DNA of 64,000 nucleotides from CBDCYS01 sp965226245 (GCA_965226245.1 CBDDCL010000015.1:1612001-1676000), one strand, 5' to 3'. Positions 27,703 through 36,629 are shown, counted from the stretch's first letter. Notes: a model not told the origin generated them from the letters alone. Numbers and translations: made by a program.

Positions 27703-27835
27703 AATGAGCCTGAAATCGGTCAGGGCGGAGAAGGGCAGGCTGCCGGGTGAGGATCTCCTTTCTGAGAGCATCGCGGGGGGTCTTAGGACTGCAACAAAGT
27801 TTCTGTAAATTTGTTTGTTTCCACGGTGCCTTTGT
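27703..27835 (+). repeat. Dispersed repeat, copy 2 of 2
   Basis: It begins AATGAGCCTGAAATCGGTC, matching 17260-17435. It lies directly after the stop of the exported protein and runs up to, or into, the left end of the IS256-type remnant. Confidence 0.75.
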
Positions 27836-27931
27836 TTCTCCAGTGTCTTTCCTTCTTCAGATTTGCGCCGCTGAGCCGGGCCGCAGGGAGCCCCTGGGGC
27901 GACCGCAGGTCCCGGCTCAGCGGCGGCGCGC

Positions 27932-29341
27932 TCAGGTCGCCTGCCTGGCCGTTTTGCTAGCCGCTTGCCCCAGCGCCTCCCAATCCGCGTTCTCCATGCT
28001 GAAGTAGGGCCGCGGCTCCAGTTGCCACTTCTCATGCCGCTCCAGCAAGATCGCCCCGATCAGCCGCTCGCAGGAGGCCCGGTTGGGAAACACTCCCACC
28101 ACCTGCGTGCGCTGCTGCAGCGTCTTCATCAGCCGCTCCAGCATGTTCGTCGATCCCAGCCGGCGGTGGTGGCCCTCCGGAAAATCCAGCACCGTCAGGC
28201 AATCCTCCAGCCCCTGCCGCAACATCGCCGCCACTTTGGGCCGCCGGGTCTGCCACTTTTGGGCCATCTCCTCGCCCCGCCGCAGGCACTCCTGTTTGTC
28301 TTCTCCAGCAAACACCGCGGCCAAGTCGCTCAACACCTCGCGGTATTCCCGGTTGGCGACCTGGCGCGCCACCTCGCGTTTGAAATGCACCCGGCAACGC
28401 TGCCAGCGCACCCCTTGGAAGTGCCGCCCCAGCGCAGCCACGATGCCCGCATGGGCGTCGCTGACGATCAGCCGCAGCCCGCGAAACCGCGGTCCTTAAG
28501 CTGCCGAAACAGCTCTCCCCAAGTGGCTTCGGACTCGCTGTCGCCGTTGCGCCAGTCCAGAATTTCACGCTGCCCTTGCTCGTTGAACCCCGCGACCACC
28601 AGCACCGCCTCGCTGACGATGCCGCCTTTTTGGCGTATCTTTTCGTAACGCGCGTCGATCATCAGATAGGGGTATTCGTGCTGCTCCAGACGCCGCCCGC
28701 GGAACTGGGCCAGCTTCTCATCCAGCTCGGCCGCCACCCGCGAAACCGTCATCGCCGAGACCTCGCAGCCGCACATCTGATCCAGCACCCGCTGCACCCG
28801 CCGCGTCGAGACGCCCTGGAAATACATCTCGGCGCAGGCCACCAGCAGGGCCCGCTCGCTGCGCTGCCAGCGAGCGAACATCGACGGCTGGTAGGGCTCG
28901 CAATGGCGCACCTGGGGCACGCTCAGCGCCAGCTCTCCCACACGGGTTTTCAGCTTGCGGGGCTTGGCGCCATTGCGCCAGCCCTGTCGCTGCGGGTTGC
29001 GCTCGTGTCGCTCCACACCCAGTTGTTCGCTCACCTCCGCTCTCATCGCCAGGTTCAGCAGCTCTTCGAGCAGGCGTTTGAGGCCGTCCTGTTGTTGAAC
29101 CTAAAAACGGCAGTTGGACGTTCTAGCATTCGTTGTAACATATTGAAAGAACGTATCTTATGTGCTGATATTGCAACTGCGGAGCAGTTGCAATCTTCAC
29201 CCGCCGGTCCCCGATGACACTCGGGTCCAACTGACGTCTCGTCACAAGGTTGGGGCGGTTCGAAGACGACCAACTGCCGTTTTTAGGTTGAAACAGCTCT
29301 TGCGCCAATTCCTCAACCGTGTCACTGTGTTGTTGGGTCAT
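27932..29341 (-). pseudogene. IS256-family transposase, interrupted by a MITE and frameshifted
   Basis: Reading from ATG 29341 gives MTQQHSDTVEELAQELF. Excising the 188-bp insert at 29100-29287 and one target duplicate continues in frame as QQQDGLKRLLEELLNLAMRA and then the mutator-type transposase (QGWRNGAKPRKLKTRVGELA, LMIDARYEKIR). A one-base loss near 28490 separates RQLKDRG from LRLIVSDAHAG and the C-terminal half (TNMLERLMKTLQQRTQVVG). The reconstructed length is about 406 codons, normal for IS256. The start has AAAGGAG upstream. The right end of the element appears to cut into the second group II intron near 29450; exact termini are unclear. Confidence 0.85.
29100..29287. mobile_element. 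188-bp MITE with IS1380-type ends
   Basis: The ends CCTAAAAACGGCAGTTGG and its complement form inverted repeats nearly identical to those of the IS1380-type element at 31914-33547. The flanks carry the 5-bp direct repeat TTGAA (29095-29099 and 29288-29292). The inside has no transposase. It was probably moved in trans by the IS1380-type transposase and split the IS256 gene. Confidence 0.9.
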
Positions 29342-29428
29342 CGTTTCGTCTCCTTTGTGATGGTTTGTCTTTGAATCACATCCATCGTGGAAACAAACGG
29401 TGACCCGAGTCAACCAGGCCAGAACATT

Positions 29429-30205
29429 CTACAGAAGAATTGTTACAGAACCCACCGCCCCTTGCGGCGTGCCCTGCTTCGTCTCCCTCCACTCGCCGTC
29501 TTCCGACACCCCCGCCTTCAACCATTTACGGATCAGGCGCAGAATGCGGCGGTCGGCGATTTCGTGCTCCAGGAATTTCAGCAAACATTCGTGGTCGATA
29601 TGATCAAAAAACCCTCGAATATCCGCGTCCAGTACCCAGCTCACCCGTTGCCTGCTGATCCCCACCGCTAGCGCATCCAGCGCATCATGTGCGCTGCGCC
29701 GCGGCCGAAATCCGTACGAGAATCCCAGGAACCGTTCCTCATAAATGCAATTGAGAACCGTCACCACCGCCTGCTGGACGATCTTGTCCTCCAGCGCGGC
29801 GATGCCCAGCGGACGCTGCCGCCCGTCGGGCTTGAGAAGGTACATCCGGCGCGAAGGTTGGGCGCGATACGCCCCCCGTTGCAGGCGGCTGTCGAGATCC
29901 ACTAACCGATCCTCCAGTCCGCTCTCGTACTCACGCCAGCTCACTCCGTCGACTCCTGCCGCCGCCTGCCTCTTTAAGGCGTAAAAGCTGCTGCGCAGAA
30001 GCTCCGGCGTGAGATGATGCAACAGCGAGGTGAACTTCCCCGTTGTCTTCCGTCGTGCTGCTTGCCGCACGCCCTCCAGCCCCTGGGACACGGCTGCCCG
30101 CTGCTGCGCGCGGCCCGTGCGTGGCCGTGGGACGTTCTCCTTGGCGCGGGTGCTTCCCTCCCGACTCTCCGCTGGCGGCGTGCCGCTTTTGTTCGAATCG
30201 TTCAT
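29429..30205 (-). pseudogene. Group II intron reverse transcriptase, N-terminal fragment
   Basis: It starts at ATG 30205 (GGGAGG upstream) and is collinear with the first ~244 residues of the intact copy at 4438-5892, including YGFRPRRSAHDALDAL. It ends in QGTPQGAV followed by a short foreign tail, so the YADD active site is lost. This fragment retains the canonical RT4 sequence that is altered in the other copy. Confidence 0.88.
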
Positions 30206-30605
30206 CGGTACTACCTCCCGCTCCGACTCCTCGGCGACGTACGCATGGGGCGTGCGGCTGGCGCCTTCCCCCACCGGCCTGCCACTTCGCGGCAGGCGTC
30301 GCCGACGTCTCCCGGTTCTCGTGCGAGGAGTTTCCTGACGTGCACGGGTTCTGCGACCGCGCCGGGTTCTCGCGCCGCTCGCGATTGCGCGACGGTTGAT
30401 ATGGCCTTCCCTTTCAGTCCACAAGGTCGGCACCCGAAAAGAGGTATTTCGCGGCTCGATAGGCGGCCCGCCAGTGCCTCTGTCAACGCTTCACCCGCGA
30501 TCTCGCGACCGCCGGCGCATGACTCGAGGTCAGCGTAGTTCGCTAAACTTTCACTGTGGGGCTCTTGCATCCCCAACTCCTCGCCGGTTTATCCCGGCGC
30601 TTTCG
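29451..30605 (-). mobile_element. Group II intron, copy 2, 3'-truncated
   Basis: Sequence almost identical to 5142-6292 of the first copy. It keeps the 5' part and the first half of the reverse transcriptase gene, then stops at the IS256 right end; domains V and VI are absent. The 5' exon is the inner part of a palindromic element (30606-30717), ending GTGGCTGCA. Confidence 0.85.
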
Positions 30606-30717
30606 TGCAGCCACAGATTTCGCATTCCACTGGTGTTGAAAATAAGGCGGTTTCGGCGAGCGGAAATCAGTGGCAGTCCCCCTTTTTCGCCCGCACACAT
30701 TTCCGCCACGGACTGCT
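30606..30717 (-). repeat. Palindromic element, interrupted by group II intron
   Basis: On the minus strand: CCGTGGCGGAAATGTGTGCG, GGGCGAAAAAGGGGGACTGC, CACTGATTTCCGC, a non-conserved middle, then GCGAAATCTGTGGCTGCA, after which the intron starts. It follows the receptor-fragment stop by 9 bases. Confidence 0.82.
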
Positions 30718-30726
30718 ATCGCGCTC

Positions 30727-31913
30727 TCAAAACATATAGCGCAACGAAAACTGAATGAAGCGGGGATCAAAGGTCTCGAGCACCCGGCCGAAGTTCACCG
30801 ACCCGATGTCGCCCACCGGGTTTCGAAACTGGGCCTGATTGAAGAGATTGAAAAACTCGGCGCGGAATTCCAAGCTCTGGCTTTCGGTGATTTTCGTGCG
30901 CTTGAAAGCGGCAAACTGCCAGTTGACGAATCCGGGACCGCGCAAGACGTTGCGCCCGAAGTTGCCGTGGCGCCCCGCTCCCAGCTCGTAAACCGGCGCC
31001 GAGCCCACGCGGCGGAAATGCGGGTTGGCGCCGGCGGTGGGCGTCCCGCCGCCCGTGCCGTCGAACCAGGAATTCGGCCGGCCGGGAACGGCATTCGTCG
31101 AGCGAGGGTCGTGGAAGGAGATATCGCCCCCGATATAGTCGGGTGTTCCCACGAAGAAGACGCTGCAGAGGCAGCGGTCTTCGCTCTCAAGCACGTTGAA
31201 TGCAGCGCCGCTACGTAACATAGTCATCCCCGACACCCCCCAGCCGCCCAAGAGCTTGCCCAACGGCCCCGTCTGCGCTTTGTGCCCAGGGAGTTCATAA
31301 ACATAGGTGCCCACATAGACGTGACGCCGATCGTGATCAGCGTGGCCCCGACGAGAGCGGCCGTCATCGGGCCGGTCACGCGTCGCCTGATCCGATGCCG
31401 AGTCGATGGCGTGGGACCAAGTGTAGGCGTGGGTCATTTGAAACCCTCTCGAGAATCGCTTGGTGAGGTTGGTCTGCAAGCTGTTGTAGTTGGAGTTGCG
31501 GTCGTTTCGGTAGGTAAGAATACTGCTGAAGGGCGTGCCTCCGAACTGCTCGATCCAGGGGTGGCCCTGATTCAAGACCCGGCGGGCCTCGGTGTTGCCC
31601 GTGTTGGCGCCCGGGCCGGGCACGGCCGGGTTGGCCTCCCGCAAGCTGTAGAGCTTGACTCCGTTGGATCCCACATAGCCGACCTCCAACAGCCAGTTGG
31701 GCAGCAGCTCGTATTGCACTTGCAAACTCCATTGCTGGGTGTAAGGCGTAGTCAGATTGCGGTCCATTCCCCAGAAGGTGATTGGGGCCAGCGAAGCGAA
31801 ATCAAAACTCCCGCCCGGCTCGGGCGGAACGTGCGGGAAGGGTTGCGGCCCGGGAGTGAAGAGCGAGCCCTCCCAGGGGTTGGCAATCTCCGTAAAGAGG
31901 ACACGCTTATTAA
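30727..31913 (-). pseudogene. TonB-dependent receptor-like protein, C-terminal fragment
   Basis: An open frame from the IS1380 junction (31913) to the stop, encoding about 395 residues that align end to end with the last part of the receptor at 1004-4318 (from NKRV onward: LFTPGPQPFPHVPPEPGG, MDRNLTTPYTQQWSLQVQYE, ending FIQFSLRYMF). It differs at scattered positions only. The 5' two thirds are missing and there is no start. Together with the shared 3' palindromic element it shows a duplication of this locus followed by IS-associated truncation. Confidence 0.9.
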
Positions 31914-33547
31914 CCTAAAAACGGCAGTTGCTAGGGGGCATCGGTGACATACAAGGGGCCGCCGAGGACTCTGCCGTGGAGAAATTGGCGGAAAATCCAG
32001 CTCAGAATCAGTCGCCAGCGTTGGGCTCGGGTCAACTGCTCCGCAGTTGCTCGCACCCATTGCAGAAAGGCGCTCCCCCGCTGCAAAGCCGCCTTCATCT
32101 GCCGCGCCCTGGCGTGCAAGCTGGTAATCGTTACCGTGGTTTGGTGGCCGTGGCGCGTCCGCCGGGCAATGCCGTGCAGCAGCAGCGGACGCGTCGTGAT
32201 CGCCTCGCCATGCTTGTCGGGGATCGCCAGCCGCGTAAACAGCGTCCACCAGTTGTACACCAGCGCCCCGATGCGCGCCAGCACCTGACAACGCAGCAGG
32301 TCCTGGGTCGTGAATCCCGACCAACTCCACTGGTTCTTCAATTCGTCAAAGTTGTTCTCCGCATCCGCCCGGTCGCGATAGTGCTGCGCGATCGTCGCCA
32401 CCTCCTCGTCGAGCGAACTCAGCAGCACCACGTACTCATAGAGCACACCCTGGCCGACGATTTCCGCCAACCCCAACGAGAGCTGTTGCGGCGCCGCCGG
32501 GTCGGGCTGAGTGAGGGCCAGATCGTTGCGAATCTGGCGCCGCAACACCACCAGCGGCCGGGACCGGCTCCAGCCTTCCAGCATCAACTCCGTGCTGATG
32601 CCTTGCCAGCCTTTGCCCGCCGACTCCCATTCCTCGCTGCGAAACAACCTCTCCAACAGTCCCTTCACGCCCCGGCTCTGCCGCAATTTGAACAAATAAG
32701 GAAGCTCGCGCTGTGCGGCGCCCAGCATCATCCGCTCCGTCCCCCAGCCGATATCTCCGCGCAGCAGCGCCGGACGCTGCCCGGGTTCCAAGCCGTCGAT
32801 AAACTTCCACAACTGCGGCTGTGCATACGAGGACGCCGTCTGGTTGCCCGGCTGCATTTCCACTTCCAGCAGCAGCCGCAAGTTGGCCACGAAGTAAGTG
32901 TGGTAGACGTGCGAAGGACGCCCCGGCTTGCCCGGGTTGTAACCGCGCTTGGCGCCCTGCTGGCACCCGTAGAGCGGCTTGACGCTGGAGTCGACGTCGA
33001 GGATCCAGGGCTCTTCCAGCAGCGCCTCGTAAGTTCGCTGCAAATGCTCGCGCAGCCAGTTGCTGCAAGCCTTCTCGTCGGCCCTTTGAAACGCCCGCCG
33101 CGCCGAGTCTTCGCTGACGACCTTGCTCATCCCCAGCAACTGCGGGTTGACCCCATCGCCACGGATCGAGCTGATGTGCGCGTAGCGGCGATGTCCCGCC
33201 AGCAGGCTCAGCAGCAGGGCGCCCAACACGTCGCGCACCGCCGGCGCGTTGGGGCTGCGGTAGTCGAGCGGACAAGCGGCGACCCAGTCGTTGAACAACC
33301 CGGCGGTTTTAAGAAACTCGATGAAGTAGGGCATCTGCCCGTAGGCGGTTACCGCCGCGCCGGCGTCCCAGCGCAGGTGCACCTTGCCGCCGTAGGTGTC
33401 CACCGCCTGGCTGCCACGGCTCTGCTTAGCGATGGCATTTTGGGGCTCCCCCAGCGGGTGAAGCTGTATTGCGCCTCGTGATTTCGACATCACCCACAGT
33501 ATCAACCACTTGCCCCCTGAGCCGCCAATTCAACCGCCGTTTTTAGG
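31914..33547 (-). mobile_element. IS1380-type insertion sequence
   Basis: Bounded by CCTAAAAACGGCAGTTG (31914-31930) and CAACCGCCGTTTTTAGG (33531-33547). Flanks are ATTAA on the left and TTGAA on the right, so no target duplication remains. The left flank is a receptor fragment and the right flank is unrelated, which points to recombination or deletion at this element. Confidence 0.88.
31931..33490 (-). CDS. IS1380-family DDE transposase
   Basis: A 519-residue transposase. Visible are the first Asp in WILDVDSSVKPLYGCQQGAK followed by GYNPGKPGRPSH, the second Asp in LLRGDIGWGTE, and the Glu block HYRDRADAENNFDELKNQW. These are the IS1380-type DDE positions. The frame opens with TTG at 33505; ATG 33490 is taken as start. 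It appears intact and could mobilise the MITE at 29100. Confidence 0.87.
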   Translation of the reverse strand: MSKSRGAIQLHPLGEPQNAIAKQSRGSQAVDTYGGKVHLRWDAGAAVTAYGQMPYFIEFLKTAGLFNDWVAACPLDYRSPNAPAVRDVLGALLLSLLAGHRRYAHISSIRGDGVNPQLLGMSKVVSEDSARRAFQRADEKACSNWLREHLQRTYEALLEEPWILDVDSSVKPLYGCQQGAKRGYNPGKPGRPSHVYHTYFVANLRLLLEVEMQPGNQTASSYAQPQLWKFIDGLEPGQRPALLRGDIGWGTERMMLGAAQRELPYLFKLRQSRGVKGLLERLFRSEEWESAGKGWQGISTELMLEGWSRSRPLVVLRRQIRNDLALTQPDPAAPQQLSLGLAEIVGQGVLYEYVVLLSSLDEEVATIAQHYRDRADAENNFDELKNQWSWSGFTTQDLLRCQVLARIGALVYNWWTLFTRLAIPDKHGEAITTRPLLLHGIARRTRHGHQTTVTITSLHARARQMKAALQRGSAFLQWVRATAEQLTRAQRWRLILSWIFRQFLHGRVLGGPLYVTDAP

Positions 33548-33774
33548 TTGAAGGGATTGGTGGACGGGTCTTCAGTGAAACCCGCGGCTGTATGGAGGCA
33601 TTCGAATGGCCGGGCTGCTCGACCACACTTCCGTGGTCGAGATCGGCGATTCGAGCTCTCTGGTGTCCTTGTAGGTGTCCTTGTTAGGGTGCGACAGGGG
33701 GCAATTCAGCGCAACACCCGATCCCATAGAATCAGTAACTTGCAGCCCCAGGCGGCGTGACGATACCTCAAAGA

Positions 33775-33834
33775 ATAGCTTGAGGTGCTAGTGGGAGCAA
33801 TCCCTTGGGGGTTCGAGTCCCCCTCTCCGCACCA
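33775..33834 (+). tRNA. 3' fragment of tRNA-Leu(GAG)
   Basis: Anticodon arm (loop TTGAGGT, anticodon GAG), a long variable arm (TGGGAGCAATCCCT), T arm (GGGGGTTCGAGTCCCCC) and the acceptor 3' strand TCTCCGC-ACCA are present. The matching 5' acceptor strand GCGGAGA and the D arm are absent upstream. This is therefore a partial gene, as left by site-specific integration into a tRNA. It is not expected to be functional. Confidence 0.8.
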
Positions 33835-33876
33835 GTTTTTTCAATAACTTAGGGGGATCAATTTAAGATGGGCTTA

Positions 33877-35310
33877 GAGGATGTCCGATAGTTCGTAGAA
33901 AGTAGCGACTCTCCAGTCCGAGCCGTTAGGCTCGGAGTGATGTTTTATTTTTTTAAAAAGGAGAGTCGCTATGAAGAAACGATACCAGATCGACCGCGAA
34001 CAAGCCGTTCGCCAATTCCACAAGCAAGCCGAAGAATCCGGGCAAGAACTGCAACTGCACTTGCCGCTCAAAGAAGTCGCCGCCGCCCTGCAGCAAAGTG
34101 TCGATGAGTTGATGCGCCAGGCAGGGCTGGATCTGATGCAGCTCATCATGGACAACGAAGTGCGCCAGCTCGCTGGCGAGCACTACCAGCGGCGCCAAGC
34201 CGAGCAGCCCTACCGCTGGGGCCGCGAGAAAGGCTTCCTCGTCGTGGATGGACAGAAGGTCCCCATTCAGCGTCCGCGGCTGCGCAGCGACGACGGCCAC
34301 GAACAATCCCTGGGCAGCTATGCGTTGTTCCGCCGCTGCGAGCCGCTCGACGACGCCGTTTGGGACAAGCTCATGCTGGGGCTCTCGACGCGGAATTACT
34401 CCCAAGCCGAGCGGGAGTTTGCCGCCGCCTATGGCATCGAAAAGTCAGCGGTGAGTGAGCGTTTCGTGCGCACTAGCCGCGAGAAATTGCAGGCACTTTT
34501 AGAACGCCCTCTCGACAAACTCAAACTCTGCGCCATCTACATCGACGGCATTGAGTTCAAGGGTCAGCATCTGATCGTAGCGCTGGGAGTCGCTGTAGAC
34601 GGGGCCAAAACGGTTTTGGGGCTGCGGCAGGGAGCGAGCGAGAACGCCACGGTGGTCAGCGAATTGCTGGAGGATTTGGCCGGGCGCGGCGTCGATTTCT
34701 CGGCGCCGATGCTCTATGTGCTCGACGGCGCGAAGGCGCTCACCAAGGCGGTCCGCAAGCAGGCGGGCAAGACGGCGCTGATCCAGCGCTGTCAAATGCA
34801 CAAGCGCCGCAATGTGAGCGGCCATTTGCCGCAGCAATACCGCGAATCGGTGGACCGCAAGATGGCGAACGCTTATGCGATGTCGAGCTATGAGGATGCC
34901 AACACGGCCTTGGAGAAGCTGCATCGCGAGTTGCTGGAGTTGAACCCGTCGGCGGCGCGGTCGCTCGAAGAAGGGAGGGAGCAAACGCTGACGGTGCACC
35001 GCCTCGGACTCGACGATTTGTTGCGCTGTACGCTGGCGACGACGAACCCGATCGAGTCGGCCTTCTCGGTGGTGGACCGCGTCTGCGGCCGGGTGAAGCG
35101 CTGGCGGGGAAGCGATCAGCGGGAGCGCTGGGTGGGGGCGGGCCTGTGGCTGGCCGAGAAAAGCTTCCGGCGCGTCAAGGGCTACCGCCACTTGCCGAAA
35201 TTACTCGGCCAGCTCGCCAGACTGTCGACGCCGCCACCGGCCCAGGCCCAAGCGGCGTAAACTACAAGTTCTGGAGAGCCGCACGTTTCAACGGAATTCT
35301 GGACATGCTC
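33877..35310 (+). mobile_element. IS256-family insertion sequence, copy b
   Basis: The left end GAGGATGTCC and right end GGACATGCTC are imperfect inverted repeats; CGACTCTCCAG/CTGGAGAGCC extends the match inward. The limits agree with where copy c (38658-40074) diverges. Flanking bases TGGGCTTA and GAAGCACA are different, so no target duplication is seen. Confidence 0.85.
33971..35260 (+). CDS. IS256-family (mutator-type) transposase
   Basis: A 429-residue transposase with the mutator-type layout: DGQKVPIQRPRLRSDDG, first Asp in AIYIDGIEFKGQH, second Asp in LYVLDGAKALTKAV, CQMHKRRNVSGHLP, and the Glu region LATTNPIESAFSVVDRVCGR. The start ATG 33971 follows AAAGGAGAG. It is intact; the second copy at 38752 is about 97% identical by eye but frameshifted. 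Confidence 0.93.
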   Translation: MKKRYQIDREQAVRQFHKQAEESGQELQLHLPLKEVAAALQQSVDELMRQAGLDLMQLIMDNEVRQLAGEHYQRRQAEQPYRWGREKGFLVVDGQKVPIQRPRLRSDDGHEQSLGSYALFRRCEPLDDAVWDKLMLGLSTRNYSQAEREFAAAYGIEKSAVSERFVRTSREKLQALLERPLDKLKLCAIYIDGIEFKGQHLIVALGVAVDGAKTVLGLRQGASENATVVSELLEDLAGRGVDFSAPMLYVLDGAKALTKAVRKQAGKTALIQRCQMHKRRNVSGHLPQQYRESVDRKMANAYAMSSYEDANTALEKLHRELLELNPSAARSLEEGREQTLTVHRLGLDDLLRCTLATTNPIESAFSVVDRVCGRVKRWRGSDQRERWVGAGLWLAEKSFRRVKGYRHLPKLLGQLARLSTPPPAQAQAA

Positions 35311-35465
35311 GAAGCACAGGGAGGCACTGGCGGCCCTCCAAGCAGTCCCGCGCATACGTCCCGCCCCACGTCCATACGTCCCCTATTGGCGGTGCCTGTC
35401 ACTCTCGGAGCCGGTCGGAGATGGTTGGCCCCTGTCCCGCATCCGGCCACGGCTCGGCCTGACGA
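35311..35465 (+). repeat. 155-bp direct repeat, copy 1
   Basis: From GAAGCACAGGGAGGCACTGG to CGGCTCGGCCTGACGA, nearly identical to 36742-36896 with only a few substitutions. Copy 1 abuts the right end of IS256 copy b; the two copies bracket the CRISPR remnant and the two small genes at 36067-36530. Confidence 0.9.
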
Positions 35466-35583
35466 GCGCACAGAGGACACGTCCCCACACTGCCCCCGAC
35501 GAGCGGGTTTTCGAGCATAATGCGATGGGACCCAAAACGTTTACGGGGGCCGTGGACCCCCGGAGTCCCTGGAGACTCCCGGC

Positions 35584-35762
35584 TCCTCCGCGATCGAAAG
35601 GTCGCGGCCCCATTGAAGCGCGGTCTATGCCGTGCCTGTTATCCATAATTCCGCATTTCCGCGATCGAAAGGTCGCGGCCCCATTGAAGCGACGAAGACG
35701 CTCACAGCCACTGGATTCTTGATGACATTTCCGCGATCGAAAGGTCGTGGCCCCATTGAAGC
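35584..35762 (+). CRISPR. CRISPR remnant, three 36-nt repeats and two spacers, no cas genes
   Basis: Repeats at 35584-35619, 35655-35690 and 35727-35762 share CCGCGATCGAAAGGTCG and end GGCCCCATTGAAGC. Spacers are 35620-35654 (35 nt) and 35691-35726 (36 nt) and are unrelated to each other. The repeat folds into CCGCGATC-GAAA-GGTCGCGG and ends in ATTGAAGC, close to the ATTGAAAS end of many repeats, so the plus strand is the likely crRNA strand. The first repeat has a degenerate 5' end; the third has one substitution. No cas gene lies anywhere in the window. This is an orphan or decaying array. Confidence 0.88.
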
Positions 35763-36066
35763 TGGGCATCTCGGAGGTCGTCAGGGATAACGAAATGCAA
35801 CGCTACGCATGGGTGACGAGGTAAATCACTCGTTTGCCAGCAATTCGCGTTTCTTGGTCCCGTCGTTCACCAAAATGGGACCCACGGGGACCCAGCGGCA
35901 AGGGGACCGCATACTGCAAAGTAGTCGGCCCGTCGATGAGGCCTCACTTACTACGGCCTACGACCAAAGTACCAACGTCGGTCAGCACCTTTGGGCGATT
36001 GTCCTAGAGGAAATGCACGTGATACGATCCCACTAGTGAATCGACGCGGACCAGCGAGCAACCCCC

Positions 36067-36375
36067 ATGGCTGAAATCTCCCACGACTCGAAGGCTTTGA
36101 ACCGAGGTGTCAGGCGGCTCGCGGCGGCAGTATTAATCCGTGCCTTAGAAGACCTCGTGCGTGGAAGCAAGCCCTGCCGACGGGGAGCCTTTTCCTGGTT
36201 CACGGAGTCGGACACTGATGGCATGAGTTTCGAGTTTTGCTGCACCGTGCTTGGTCGGGACGCAAACACACTCCGAGACCGCTTGGGGCATGACACGCTC
36301 CTCAACCTCTCGCCCGAGCACGTTGTCGAAGAGTTTCAGCAACTGGGCTTCCTGGCCCAAGTGAGGGTCCGGTGA
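36067..36375 (+). CDS. Small protein of unknown function
   Basis: A 102-residue protein with regular codon use, including blocks RLAAAVLIRALEDLVRG, FSWFTESDTDGMSFEFCCTV and LGRDANTLRDRL. These recall short soluble proteins found on acidobacterial mobile DNA, in which a tryptophan/phenylalanine segment precedes a helix with an LG-D--TLR pattern; no function is known to me. Its TGA overlaps the GTG of the next small gene by four bases, suggesting translational coupling. Confidence 0.6.
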   Translation: MAEISHDSKALNRGVRRLAAAVLIRALEDLVRGSKPCRRGAFSWFTESDTDGMSFEFCCTVLGRDANTLRDRLGHDTLLNLSPEHVVEEFQQLGFLAQVRVR

Positions 36376-36530
36376 GAAAACTTTTCTTAGTAGTCCTTCC
36401 TGTTGCCGCCGCCACAGTGCTGCTTTTCCACACCGGCACTCTCCACTTCGTGGCTCAGCAGGCACAGCAGGTTCTAGATGCCATCGTAGGGTTCGCCCCA
36501 CACCTTGTACGCCAACTCTTCGACTCTTAG
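36372..36530 (+). CDS. 52-residue membrane or exported micropeptide, coupled to the upstream gene
   Basis: From GTG 36372 (overlap GTGA with the preceding stop) the frame runs to TAG 36530. The product starts RKLFLVVLPVAAATVLLFHT, a clear hydrophobic helix or signal segment after two basic residues, then an amphipathic tail (HFVAQQAQQVLDAIVGF, HLVRQLFDS). I recognise no family. Support is the coupling, the helix pattern and the absence of a better frame. Confidence 0.5.
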   Translation: MRKLFLVVLPVAAATVLLFHTGTLHFVAQQAQQVLDAIVGFAPHLVRQLFDS

Positions 36531-36629
36531 GACCTCGGCCGGCAAGGTCACCGCTGCCGGCACCAAGGAAAGCCGAACGCGCCAAATAAAGTTGACGGAT
36601 CTGCGCCACTTAATTCAGAAAGTGACACC

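Noticed and set aside
26461..28035. 524-codon open frame on the minus strand
   Set aside because: It lies antisense to the exported protein at 26641-27675 and runs through a repeat; residues show no domain and the pattern is that of a mirror frame in GC-rich DNA.
29123..29413. Peptide gene starting MTQQHSDTVEELAQELF
   Set aside because: The N-terminal part is the start of the IS256 transposase; the rest of the frame is MITE sequence.
31928..33481. 517-codon open frame on the plus strand
   Set aside because: It is antisense to the IS1380-type transposase, whose DDE motifs and terminal repeats are clear.
33729..33834. Complete tRNA-Leu gene
   Set aside because: The 5' acceptor strand and D arm that should pair with TCTCCGC and complete the cloverleaf are absent.
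35521..35583. Further CRISPR repeats upstream of the first unit
   Set aside because: The sequence has GC-rich inverted repeats (GGGGGCC/GGACCCCC, GGAGTCC/GGAGACTCC) but none of the CRISPR repeat core.
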